Source: Accumulibacter sp. (GTDB lineage: Bacteria; Pseudomonadota; Gammaproteobacteria; Burkholderiales; Rhodocyclaceae). Taken from it: DNA of 32,643 nucleotides. The stretch's first letter is position 1. Each line of letters opens with the position of its first letter. A model generated the notes under the pieces. It saw nothing but the letters and a program-made list of their open reading frames with translations. It had not been told where the DNA came from and searched no databases. The position numbers were made by a program, and so were the translations under genes. Location: NCBI GenBank assembly GCA_016789495.1, contig JAEUOJ010000197.1:1-32643 (forward strand), in the 5' to 3' direction. This document shows positions 1-6,760 of this stretch, in pieces.

Positions 1-1
1 C

Positions 2-679
2 CTGGTCGACCATGGCGAAATGCTCGAAGTGCATGCCAATTTCGCGCGCAATGTGATCGTCGGTTTTGCACGTATCAGTGGGGTGGTCGTCGGTCTGGTC
101 GCCAATCAGCCGATGGTCATGGCTGGCGCGCTTGATCTCAACGCGGCCGACAAGGTGGCGCGCTTCGTCCGCACCTGCAACATATTCAACGTACCGGTAG
201 TCACTCTGGTCGACGTCCCGGGCTTTCTGCCGGGGGTCGAACAGGAACGTGGCGGGATCATTCGTCATGGCGCCAAAATGTTATCCGCTTACGGGTCCTG
301 CACCGCGCCGAAGATCACCATCATTCTGCGCAAAGCGTATGGCGGTTCATACCTGGCGATGTGCAGCCAGGAACTCGGTGCCGATATGGTTTTCGCCTGG
401 CCGACGGCCGAGATCGCGGTCATGGGCGCCGAAGCGGCGGTCAAAATCCTCTATCGCAAGGAACTCGATCAGGCCGAAGACCGCCAGGCCAAAGCGGCCG
501 AATTGGCCCAGGATTATCGCGACCGCTTTGCTTCACCGTATGTCTCGGCGAGCAACTTCTATATCACCGATGTCATCGAGCCGCAGGAAACCCGCTGGAT
601 GGTCGCCCTGGCCTTGCGCAAGACACTAGACAAACGTGAACTCAGACCCGCGAAAAAACACGGCAACATTCCCATGTAA
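2..679 (+). CDS. mmdA: Methylmalonyl-CoA decarboxylase alpha (carboxyltransferase) subunit, 3' part
   Basis: The gene enters from the left edge; 225 C-terminal residues are visible and the frame is open to the first base. It is the biotin-dependent carboxyltransferase family shared by propionyl-CoA carboxylase beta and methylmalonyl-CoA decarboxylase alpha. Visible hallmarks are a DVPGFLPG-like segment followed by EQERGGIIRHGAK, the glycine-rich RKAYGGSYLAM stretch that forms the acyl-CoA/oxyanion region, and AWPTAEIAVMGAEAAV. The subunit would move the carboxyl group of methylmalonyl-CoA to biotin on the downstream carrier protein. Sequence alone does not separate it from a propionyl-CoA carboxylase beta subunit. 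The decarboxylase assignment rests on the three following genes, in the order A-D-C-B known for Propionigenium modestum. The next start is 24 bases after the stop. Family certain, specific substrate likely. Confidence 0.88.
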   Translation: MVDHGEMLEVHANFARNVIVGFARISGVVVGLVANQPMVMAGALDLNAADKVARFVRTCNIFNVPVVTLVDVPGFLPGVEQERGGIIRHGAKMLSAYGSCTAPKITIILRKAYGGSYLAMCSQELGADMVFAWPTAEIAVMGAEAAVKILYRKELDQAEDRQAKAAELAQDYRDRFASPYVSASNFYITDVIEPQETRWMVALALRKTLDKRELRPAKKHGNIPM

Positions 680-703
680 TCGGCAAGACAAGGAAAATAC
701 TCA

Positions 704-1036
704 ATGATCTCAGCCGCCATTCTGAAAGCGTTGCAGGTTTACGGGATTGCCATTGTCATTTCGGTGATCGTTGCTGTCCTGATCAAACTTCTGGTATCCA
801 TTACCGGAAAGCTGGAAAAGGCCAAACCTGCTGACATACCGATCGGCTCGGTCTGCCCGGTCGGCATCGGCGTTCCCGATGAAGATGTAGCCGCGCTATC
901 GGCCGCCATTTTCGCGCTCATCGGTCCGCATCGCATCTTACACATCGGCCAGTCGAGCCACAGTTGGGCCAGCGGCGGACGCGCAGCACTGCATTCTTCC
1001 CATTTGCCTGGACCTTCGGGTCGCGGCTCGCGTTAA
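704..1036 (+). CDS. mmdD: Na+-translocating decarboxylase small membrane subunit (OadG/MmdD-like)
   Basis: This 110-residue protein has one hydrophobic helix at about residues 10-33, then a charged segment and a C-terminal part with the pattern of OadG/MmdD subunits: a VAALSAAIFALIGPHRILHI block and a His-rich tail (H86, H97, H100). In this family the small subunit anchors and stabilises the complex between the soluble carboxyltransferase and the membrane pump. The start at 704 has an AAGGAAA ribosome site about seven bases upstream. Its place between the carboxyltransferase and the biotin carrier matches mmdADCB. Small subunits diverge quickly, so the assignment leans on hydropathy, the tail and context. 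Confidence 0.82.
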   Translation: MISAAILKALQVYGIAIVISVIVAVLIKLLVSITGKLEKAKPADIPIGSVCPVGIGVPDEDVAALSAAIFALIGPHRILHIGQSSHSWASGGRAALHSSHLPGPSGRGSR

Positions 1037-1060
1037 ACCAAAAAAACCACCAAGGAGTAA

Positions 1061-1462
1061 ATGATGCCGAGACAATTCAAAGTGACCGTCAATGGCCGGG
1101 AATACGACGTCAGCGTTCTGGAATTGACGTCAGGACAGGCTTCCCCCGTCGCTGCCCCTACGATGAGCGCACCGGTTGCCGGTAGTGCCGCCGTCACCAC
1201 CGCACCAGCCAGTGCACCGCCCTCCTCCCCTGCCCCCGCTGTCGCCGGTAGTGGCGACGTCGTCGCCGGCATGGGAGGGGTAGTGGTCGAGGTCGACGTC
1301 AAAGTCGGCCAAGCGGTCGCCGCCGGCGATCGTTTGCTGGTCATCGAAGCGATGAAAATGAAGACACCGATTATCGCCACCCGCGGCGGCCAAGTGACCC
1401 GCGTGTTGGTCGCACCTGGCGACGCAGTCGAAGGGGGTCAACCATTGGTGACCGTCGCCTGA
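1061..1462 (+). CDS. mmdC: Biotin carboxyl carrier protein of methylmalonyl-CoA decarboxylase
   Basis: The 133-residue protein carries the biotin that shuttles the carboxyl group from the alpha subunit to the membrane beta subunit. The N-terminal ~25 residues are a short folded region, followed by an Ala/Pro/Ser-rich flexible linker (about residues 26-65) and a biotinyl domain (about 66-133). The biotinylation motif EAMKM is at residues 96-100, so Lys99 is the expected attachment site. An AAGGAG ribosome site lies at 1052-1057; its spacing is three bases to the ATG at 1061 and six to the ATG at 1064, so translation may begin one codon later than listed. The gene is 25 bases after mmdD and clearly in the same operon. 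Confidence 0.93.
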   Translation: MMPRQFKVTVNGREYDVSVLELTSGQASPVAAPTMSAPVAGSAAVTTAPASAPPSSPAPAVAGSGDVVAGMGGVVVEVDVKVGQAVAAGDRLLVIEAMKMKTPIIATRGGQVTRVLVAPGDAVEGGQPLVTVA

Positions 1463-1552
1463 GTTCGCCTGCAGTCGACCGGCTGTGCTGGTCGCCGACC
1501 AACCGAGACGCTGACGAATCATTGATTTTGTCTGGCGCGAGGACCAAAACGC

Positions 1553-2758
1553 ATGGAAAGCATTCACTTTCTTGATTTGTTTCAAGGCATTGCCACACTG
1601 GCGGCATCCGAACCCAAGATCATGTTCGGGCGAATCTTCCTGATTCTGCTTGGTTTTTTCCTGATCTATCTCGGCTCGAAAAACGTTCTCGAACCGCTGC
1701 TGATGATCCCGATGGGACTGGGCATGTCGTCGGTCAACGCCGGCGTGATGTTCCTCGAGGGAGGCAAGATGGGCACGCTGTTCGTCGATCCGCTGATGTC
1801 TGATCCGATCGAGCTGATGAACATCATGCAGATCGACTGGCTGCAACCAATCTATACACTGACTTTCAGTAATGGCTTGATCGCCTGTCTAGTGTTCATG
1901 GGCATCGGCGTGCTCCTCGACGTCGGCTATGTGATGGCCCGTCCGTTCCAGAGCATGTTCATCGCCTTGTTCGCCGAGTTGGGAACGATTGCCGTCTTTC
2001 CGATCGCCGTCGGCCTAGGATTGACCGAACGTGAAGCCGCGGCGGTAGCCACCATCGGCGGCGCCGATGGCCCGATGGTGCTGTTCACTTCGCTCGTACT
2101 CGCCAAGCATCTGTTCGTCGCCATTACCGTCGTTGGTTACCTCTATCTCGGCCTGACCTACGGCGCCTATCCTTATTTGATCAAGTGGCTGGTTCCAGAA
2201 CACATCCGCGCAATCAGCATGGCCGCTGATCGTGGCCCCAAGATCAGTCGTTCGCAAAAACTGATCTTCGCGGTGGTTGCCTGCACCTTGCTGTGCTTGT
2301 TGTTCCCAGTGGCCGCCCCCCTGTTCTTTTCATTGTTTGTTGGTGTGGCCGTCAGGGAAAGCGGTATTGATGCTTTCACCAAACTGCTGGGTGAAGTTTT
2401 CCTTTATGCCGCCACTTTCTTCCTCGGATTGACGCTGGGGATTCTGTGTGAAGCCAATACCTTGCTCGAGCCTACCGTCTTGAAATTACTGCTGCTGGGA
2501 ATGCTGGCGTTGACGATTTCCGCTCTTGGCGGCCTGCTCGGCGGCTATATCCTTTATTTCTGGACGGGCGGCAAATACAATCCGATGATCGGCATCGCCG
2601 GCGTCAGTTGCGTACCGACCACCGCCAAGGTCGTGCAGAAGATCGCTTCGACGGCCAATCCTGGCGCGATCATCTTGCCGCACGCGCTGGGAGCGAACAT
2701 CAGCGGCGTGATCACCACCGCGATCATCGCCGCCACTTACGTCGCACTGCTACGCTGA
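1553..2758 (+). CDS. mmdB: Na+-translocating methylmalonyl-CoA decarboxylase beta subunit
   Basis: This 401-residue polytopic inner-membrane protein decarboxylates carboxybiotin and couples the reaction to Na+ export (OadB/MmdB/GcdB family). The family signatures are present: GGADGP at residues 169-174, containing the conserved Asp172, and a C-terminal GVSCVPTTAKVVQKIA...GANISG block with Asn382 and Ser384, regions linked to ion binding in the Klebsiella oxaloacetate decarboxylase homologue. Length is usual for the shorter MmdB/GcdB-like members. An AGGA site lies nine bases before the ATG. The 90-base gap from mmdC shows no terminator, and a strong terminator follows at 2783, so this is the last gene of the operon. 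Substrate specificity comes from the alpha subunit, so methylmalonyl-CoA is inferred. Confidence 0.94.
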   Translation: MESIHFLDLFQGIATLAASEPKIMFGRIFLILLGFFLIYLGSKNVLEPLLMIPMGLGMSSVNAGVMFLEGGKMGTLFVDPLMSDPIELMNIMQIDWLQPIYTLTFSNGLIACLVFMGIGVLLDVGYVMARPFQSMFIALFAELGTIAVFPIAVGLGLTEREAAAVATIGGADGPMVLFTSLVLAKHLFVAITVVGYLYLGLTYGAYPYLIKWLVPEHIRAISMAADRGPKISRSQKLIFAVVACTLLCLLFPVAAPLFFSLFVGVAVRESGIDAFTKLLGEVFLYAATFFLGLTLGILCEANTLLEPTVLKLLLLGMLALTISALGGLLGGYILYFWTGGKYNPMIGIAGVSCVPTTAKVVQKIASTANPGAIILPHALGANISGVITTAIIAATYVALLR

Positions 2759-2782
2759 ACCGCGCAACCAACCTCAGGCACG

Positions 2783-2820
2783 CCTCGAGTTGACATCCGT
2801 CGCTCGAGGTTTTTTGTTTC
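2783..2820 (+). terminator. Intrinsic terminator of the mmd operon
   Basis: A perfect 7-bp stem CCTCGAG (2783-2789) / CTCGAGG (2803-2809) is followed directly by six Ts (2810-2815) and more Ts. The 13-base loop can add an inner GAC/GTC stem. It lies 24 bases after the mmdB stop, and on the far side is the convergent phaR. Confidence 0.9.
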
Positions 2821-2863
2821 GATGCCCATCAAACCAGGCGCGACGATTGTTCATGCCTCTCGA

Positions 2864-3442
2864 TCAGTTTTCGGTTTCCTTGCCCGGCTGTTTGGCGATG
2901 TCGGCACCAAAGCCGGATAGCGGAATGCCGTTGAACAAGGTCCGCGCCTGACTCTTGAGTTGATCCTGCATTTGATGGAGCATGTGCCTGCTCTGCTCCA
3001 TGTAGGTCGTCATCATCGTCTGCATCGCCGGGCCCTGGAAATTCATGAACTGCGACCACAGATCGCTTTGCATCTGACTCGAGCTCTCGCCATAGAGTTG
3101 TTGCGCCTGTTCCTGAAGTTTCTTCTGGAAGTCGATGAACGATTTGATGTTGCTTTCCAGATATTTACCGAGCATGCCTTGCATCGCATGCCCGTAGAAG
3201 CGGATCATTTGGGCCAATAAGTCGGTGGTGAACAGCGGCATACCGCCGGCTTCTTCCTCAAGAATGATTTGCAGCAGGATGCTTCGGGTTATGTCTTCAC
3301 CGGTCTTGGCGTCCAGCACGTTGAAGGTTTCACGGTAAAGGACCAAATCCTTCACATCACTCAAGGTGATATAGGCACTCGTTTTAGTGTCGTATAGTCG
3401 GCGATTAGGGTATTTTTTGATCAGTCGCGGCTGCTCGGGCAT
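2864..3442 (-). CDS. phaR: Polyhydroxyalkanoate synthesis repressor PhaR
   Basis: This 192-residue protein is the transcriptional repressor that senses PHA granules and controls phasin and PHA genes. The conserved N-terminal DNA-binding block (IKKYPNRRLYDT, then SAYITLSDV, about residues 8-30) is intact. It is followed by the PHB accumulation regulatory region, rich in Phe, Met and Gln (FYGHAMQGMLGKYLE, LWSQFMNFQGPAMQTM), that binds polymer. The start at 3442 was chosen because AAGGAGG lies 11 bases upstream and the protein then begins just before the conserved block. An in-frame ATG at 3478 would add 12 unconserved residues and has no good ribosome site. The gene converges on the decarboxylase operon, which could supply propionyl-CoA for hydroxyvalerate units (inference). 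Confidence 0.95.
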   Translation of the reverse strand: MPEQPRLIKKYPNRRLYDTKTSAYITLSDVKDLVLYRETFNVLDAKTGEDITRSILLQIILEEEAGGMPLFTTDLLAQMIRFYGHAMQGMLGKYLESNIKSFIDFQKKLQEQAQQLYGESSSQMQSDLWSQFMNFQGPAMQTMMTTYMEQSRHMLHQMQDQLKSQARTLFNGIPLSGFGADIAKQPGKETEN

Positions 3443-3523
3443 GACCACCGGTTCCTCCTTTGGCAAGTCAATCAGCAAGCGAATCGAAAGTTTCGGAAAC
3501 GCTTATTGGTGCGGTGCAGCACG

Positions 3524-3552
3524 ATTATACTCCTGCCAAAAAAAAACAGTCG
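3524..3552 (-). promoter_or_regulatory. Probable phaR promoter
   Basis: Read on the minus strand, a perfect TATAAT lies at 3529-3524, about 80 bases upstream of the phaR start. The region where a -35 box should sit (3547-3552) reads CGACTG, a poor match to TTGACA, so the promoter may be weak or activator-dependent. A run of nine As on the plus strand (3538-3546) lies within the spacer. Transcription would start near 3517. Confidence 0.5.
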
Positions 3553-4210
3553 CCGATCGGGCCGATGATTAACGCCAAGGAAAAGGTTTTAATGGTGATA
3601 CGGATATCCGGGTCCACCTTGCCGGTGTCGACGCGCGCCTGTCTGCTGAACGGTCATCGGAACGAAACACCTTGGCGGGTTGGCAACCCTACCGGGAGTT
3701 GATCTAATCGGCGTAGCAAGGTTGTTGATCGGGATCGGCAACGATATGGCGGCCATTGGCAAGGTGGCTCACCTTGCCTCTTGAGCCGGAATCCGCTCCG
3801 GAAACAATGAGTCGTGGACAGGCACGAATCGGATAGCGTTCGCAAGTTCCCTCCCTACGTTTGTTTTCCCTGCGAATTCGCTCGTACAGCCAGCAGCACA
3901 AAATATCCGTCTTGAAGTAGACGTCGCAGGCTCGTCGTTCGACGAGAGGCCGCAAACGTGCCCTTATCGCCCATGCCCACAAAATTTCACGCCATTTTTT
4001 GATCTTCAAGCAGCGCGAACATTCCCGGGATTCAAGCACGACGATGAAGTACTTTCCGTTCAACACAACACCCATCGCAGACGCAAGACCATGAGCAAAT
4101 TCGGCTTGACCACCACCCTGTCGACAGGGTCTCGAGCCGGGGAATCGTTCGCTTCGACCAACCATCCTTCACTCGCGACTTCAAACAGAAAAGGCGTGCA
4201 TCCGTTGACG
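3553..4210. other. Long spacer between phaR and the phosphate-transport operon, no supportable gene
   Basis: About 660 bases with no gene I can defend. The longest open frame (3704-4165, minus strand) gives a Cys- and Arg-rich protein with no recognisable domain and no ribosome site, so it looks like chance. I see no tRNA, repeat array or mobile-element ends. The spacer holds whatever lies upstream of the phaR promoter and everything downstream of the DUF47 terminator. An undetected small RNA or decayed gene remains possible. Confidence 0.5.
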
Positions 4211-4255
4211 AAAAAAGCCCGGAAAGACAGGCCGATCGGGCCGACATTCCGGGCT
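4211..4255 (-). terminator. Intrinsic terminator of the pit-DUF47 operon
   Basis: A 9-bp stem AGCCCGGAA (4216-4224) / TTCCGGGCT (4247-4255) encloses a GC-rich loop with its own GGCC/GGCC stem. On the minus strand the stem is followed by six Ts (4216-4211, the first belonging to the stem). It is 18 bases beyond the stop of the DUF47 gene. Confidence 0.9.
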
Positions 4256-4273
4256 GGCGTCAGGAACGTCCGT

Positions 4274-4930
4274 TCAGCAGAGCTTGACGACGATATCCAG
4301 CAAGGTGCTGTTGCAGACGTTCAGACGGTCGCCGGCACCGATCAGCAGACTGTAGATTTCTTTACGACGGAAGATATTGTGGAAATCATTGTCCTGGAAG
4401 AGTTCAGCCAGCGCCCGGCGATGCGTACGGGTCAGGTTGCGTTGTGCTTTGTCGGCTTTTTCGGCGTCGCTGCGCCCCATCTTCGGATCGTTGCCCAGGC
4501 GGCCATAACCGGCAGCGATGGCTTCGACGCCATCCTTCAGATACACCGACATCTCAAGGCAATGCTTGTCCGGACGCAGGGCCAGCATTTCGCCGTCCAT
4601 TTCGACGACGATCGAATTGCAGCTGTTGATGATCTCGTCGAGATTGATGATCGCCCGGTGCAGGTCCTCACGATCGATCGGCGTCGAGAATGCTTCGTTG
4701 AGCAACGTCAGATTACGGATTTTCAGACGATCGCCTTCATTTTCCGCTTCGCCGATGCGTTTGGCGATGTCGGGGCTGCCTGAGCCCATGTATTCAACCA
4801 GCAAGCCGGCGGTCACCGCCACTTGCGCACTTTGTTCGGCAAGCAACGCGAAAAAGTTCGGGACCTTGGGAAAAACCCGCTGAATAATTTTTGCGGTGAA
4901 GGAGGTGGGGGCGGTAGTGACGTCCGACAT
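4274..4930 (-). CDS. DUF47 (PhoU-like) phosphate transport accessory protein
   Basis: This 218-residue, mostly helical cytoplasmic protein belongs to the DUF47/PhoU-like family found beside Pit transporters, where it is thought to modulate phosphate uptake. Typical elements are the N-terminal FPKVPNFFALLAEQSAQV segment, the acidic EAENEGDRLKIRNLTLLNEAFSTPIDREDLHRAIINLDEIIN region that carries the metal-binding-type acidic residues of PhoU proteins, and a C-terminal RRALAELF...RRKEIYSLL...AGDRLNVCNSTLLDIVVK. The ATG at 4930 has GGAAAGG upstream. It starts two bases after the pit stop codon, so the genes are co-transcribed and probably translationally coupled. A strong terminator follows. Confidence 0.92.
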   Translation of the reverse strand: MSDVTTAPTSFTAKIIQRVFPKVPNFFALLAEQSAQVAVTAGLLVEYMGSGSPDIAKRIGEAENEGDRLKIRNLTLLNEAFSTPIDREDLHRAIINLDEIINSCNSIVVEMDGEMLALRPDKHCLEMSVYLKDGVEAIAAGYGRLGNDPKMGRSDAEKADKAQRNLTRTHRRALAELFQDNDFHNIFRRKEIYSLLIGAGDRLNVCNSTLLDIVVKLC

Positions 4931-4932
4931 GA

Positions 4933-5973
4933 TCAGGCCTTTCCGAGAAAGAGATTAACGATAGCGAATGTTTGTACGGCAACCAGCGCCGAACCGGGGA
5001 TGGTGATCAACCAGGTAATGGCGATATCTTTGGCTTTTTTCCAGCGTACGGCTTTCGGCCGTTCCGACGAGCCGATGCCCATGATCGAGGTGGCGACAAC
5101 GTGGGTGGTCGACACCGGCGCGCCAATGAACGAAGCGGTGAGAATGACGATCGCCGAAGTCAATTGGGAACTGAGCGCATGAATCGGGCGAACGCGGAAG
5201 ATGGCGAAGCCAAGGGTGCGAACGATCCGCCAGCCGCCGGAAAGAATGCCCAAGGTGATGGCGATCGCGCAGGCCAGCATGACCCAGAAAGGCACGTCGA
5301 ACTTCGGGATGAAGCCACCGAGCAACAAGGCCAGCGTCAACATGCCCATGCTTTTCTGGGCGTCATTAGCACCGTGCGAGAACGCCAGACCCGCGGCGGT
5401 GACGAACTGGGCATAGCGAAGACCGGTGTTCGCCGACGGCTTGGCCGCGTAAAGCATCAATCGCAACAGCCGCAGGATCAGAAAACCGGCCCAGAAGCCG
5501 ATCAGCGGAGAAACGATCAGACTGGCCAGGACCTTGACGATACCGGTCAACTCGCCGTTCATGAGCTTGGCGAAACCCCAGACCACGTGGTCAGCGCCTG
5601 CCGAAACGACCACTGCACCGATCAATCCACCAACCAGTGCATGCGAAGAGGACGACGGAATACCGAAATACCAGGTGGCGAGGTTCCAGACGATGGCCCC
5701 CATCAAGCCACTGAGCAGAATGCTCAACGACAGCAGCGGGGCCACGTCACCGAGGGTGACAAACTTGCCGATGGTGTTGGCCACCGCCGTACCGCCGAGC
5801 ATCGGCCCAAGAAATTCGAAGGTGCCGACAATGATCACCGCCTGAATGGGGGTCATCGCGCGCGAAGCGATGATCGTCGCCACAATGTTGGCGGCATCGT
5901 GAAAACCGTTGGTGTAGTCGAAAAACAGCACGATCGCAACGGTCGCGATCGTCAGTATTAGCAAAGTACTCAT
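4933..5973 (-). CDS. pit: Low-affinity inorganic phosphate transporter, Pit family
   Basis: This 346-residue inner-membrane protein imports phosphate (as a metal-phosphate complex in characterised Pit proteins) with protons. The two inverted PHO4 repeat signatures are visible: GFHDAANIVATIIASRAM in the first helices and SHGANDAQKSMGMLTLALLL in the second half, together with SSSSHALVGGLIGA and GAPVSTTHVVATSIMGIG. The open frame extends to 6168, but the extra 65 residues are Arg/Pro-rich and unlike the family. The ATG at 5973 gives the usual hydrophobic start MSTLLILTIATVAIVLFFDYTNGFH, so I use it, although its ribosome site is weak. It leads the operon with the DUF47 gene. Confidence 0.94.
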   Translation of the reverse strand: MSTLLILTIATVAIVLFFDYTNGFHDAANIVATIIASRAMTPIQAVIIVGTFEFLGPMLGGTAVANTIGKFVTLGDVAPLLSLSILLSGLMGAIVWNLATWYFGIPSSSSHALVGGLIGAVVVSAGADHVVWGFAKLMNGELTGIVKVLASLIVSPLIGFWAGFLILRLLRLMLYAAKPSANTGLRYAQFVTAAGLAFSHGANDAQKSMGMLTLALLLGGFIPKFDVPFWVMLACAIAITLGILSGGWRIVRTLGFAIFRVRPIHALSSQLTSAIVILTASFIGAPVSTTHVVATSIMGIGSSERPKAVRWKKAKDIAITWLITIPGSALVAVQTFAIVNLFLGKA

Positions 5974-6426
5974 GAAGCGGCCCTGTCTTGGAGGTCGTGA
6001 GTGGAGGAAACGCAGCCGCTGGCGATGTGGCACGGTCGCGCGGCAGGTCTGAAGGAATCCGGCTGGCGGAGTGACTGTACGTTGGTATCCGTTGGGGTAA
6101 CCCTCCTTGACGACGAAAGCCTGCGCCAGTCGGCAAAGGCGACCGAGCGCCGAGCCGGGTGACGACAAGTGGATGAATGAACGATGACGAGTTTGACGGT
6201 CTTGGGGCGGGATGGAACGGCGACAGGATCAGCTGACAAGGCGCCGCCACTGCTCCGATCCGATCCATCGTAGACGGGCATGCGCGCATGCGAGGAGAAA
6301 CGACAGCCGTCGAGGGCCATCAGAGAAAACTCGAACGCTGTCCCGTATGCCACATTGACACCTCCCCCAGATATCATTTTTATCGGTCTGCCGGAGCGAC
6401 GAACGGTTGCGGCAGACATGGCGTTC

Positions 6427-6441
6427 ACACCGAATCGGTGT
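6427..6441. repeat. Palindrome, 7-bp arms, candidate operator
   Basis: ACACCGA (6427-6433), one base, then TCGGTGT (6435-6441) form a perfect dyad in the non-coding region upstream of pit. The size and symmetry suit a dimeric regulator, but I know of no specific regulator for this site. It is seen in sequence only. Confidence 0.4.
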
Positions 6442-6659
6442 TTATCGACATCTGAAAAGCATCAATCGTGCCAGCACCTATTGATTTGCAGGGGGGTCTA
6501 TAAAGCAATGACTTGGCGTAGCCAGCCGTCGGTTCGGTTTCCACACCGGGTGTGACAAAACGTAAAATCCCGGTAGCGCAAGTCTGTCAAAAACAAAATT
6601 AAATAAATGTTTACAAAGTGTTAGCAGGCTATTCAAAAATGGACATGAATCGTCAACAT

Positions 6660-6674
6660 GTAACACCCTGTTAC
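6660..6674. repeat. Palindrome GTAACA-N3-TGTTAC, candidate operator
   Basis: GTAACA (6660-6665), CCC, TGTTAC (6669-6674) is a perfect 6-bp dyad between the 3' end of the response regulator gene and the distal pit upstream region, next to an AT-rich tract. It looks like a binding site for a dimeric regulator; the identity of the regulator is unknown. Confidence 0.4.
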
Positions 6675-6716
6675 CGTTTGGCAGATTTGGCTGGCCGGCA
6701 TCGACCTACGGGTTTA

Positions 6717-6760
6717 CCTAAACTTTAACCGGCCTTACGGCAGGCCGGTTAAAGTTTAGG
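6717..6760 (-). terminator. Large hairpin overlapping the response-regulator stop codon, probable terminator
   Basis: An 18-bp perfect inverted repeat, CCTAAACTTTAACCGGCC (6717-6734) and its complement (6743-6760), plus one further T-A pair, leaves a 6-base loop. The TAA stop of the minus-strand response regulator (6758-6756) is inside the stem. There is no clean T run after the full stem; a shorter GC-rich stem (AACCGGCC/GGCCGGTT) followed by AAAGTTTAGG may act as the terminator. It could also serve as a 3'-end stabiliser. Confidence 0.6.

Larger units (their letters stand above)
5974..6716. other. Long leader/spacer upstream of pit, non-coding
   Basis: About 740 bases without a credible gene; overlapping open frames on both strands are Arg/Pro/Ser-rich and resemble shadows. 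The region turns AT-rich at 6540-6660. On the minus strand a possible weak promoter for pit is TTGACA at 6590-6585, then 17 bases, then TTTTAC at 6567-6562; if used, it would leave a leader of roughly 580 bases. Two short palindromes at 6427-6441 and 6660-6674 are listed separately. I saw no complete pair of PHO-box repeats; a single CTGTCA half site occurs at 6584-6589. Confidence 0.5.

Noticed and set aside
3704..4165. 153-residue minus-strand open frame
   Set aside because: Cys/Arg-rich, no ribosome site, no recognisable domain, composition like a chance frame.
4091..4783. 230-residue plus-strand open frame opposite the DUF47 gene
   Set aside because: Antisense shadow of a well-supported gene; such long shadows are common in GC-rich coding DNA.
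5974..6168. 65-residue N-terminal extension of Pit
   Set aside because: Arg/Pro-rich residues unlike Pit proteins; the ATG at 5973 gives the normal hydrophobic start.
6584..6600. CTGTCA half site upstream of pit as a PHO box
   Set aside because: Only one half site is seen; the second repeat expected 11 bases on is absent.
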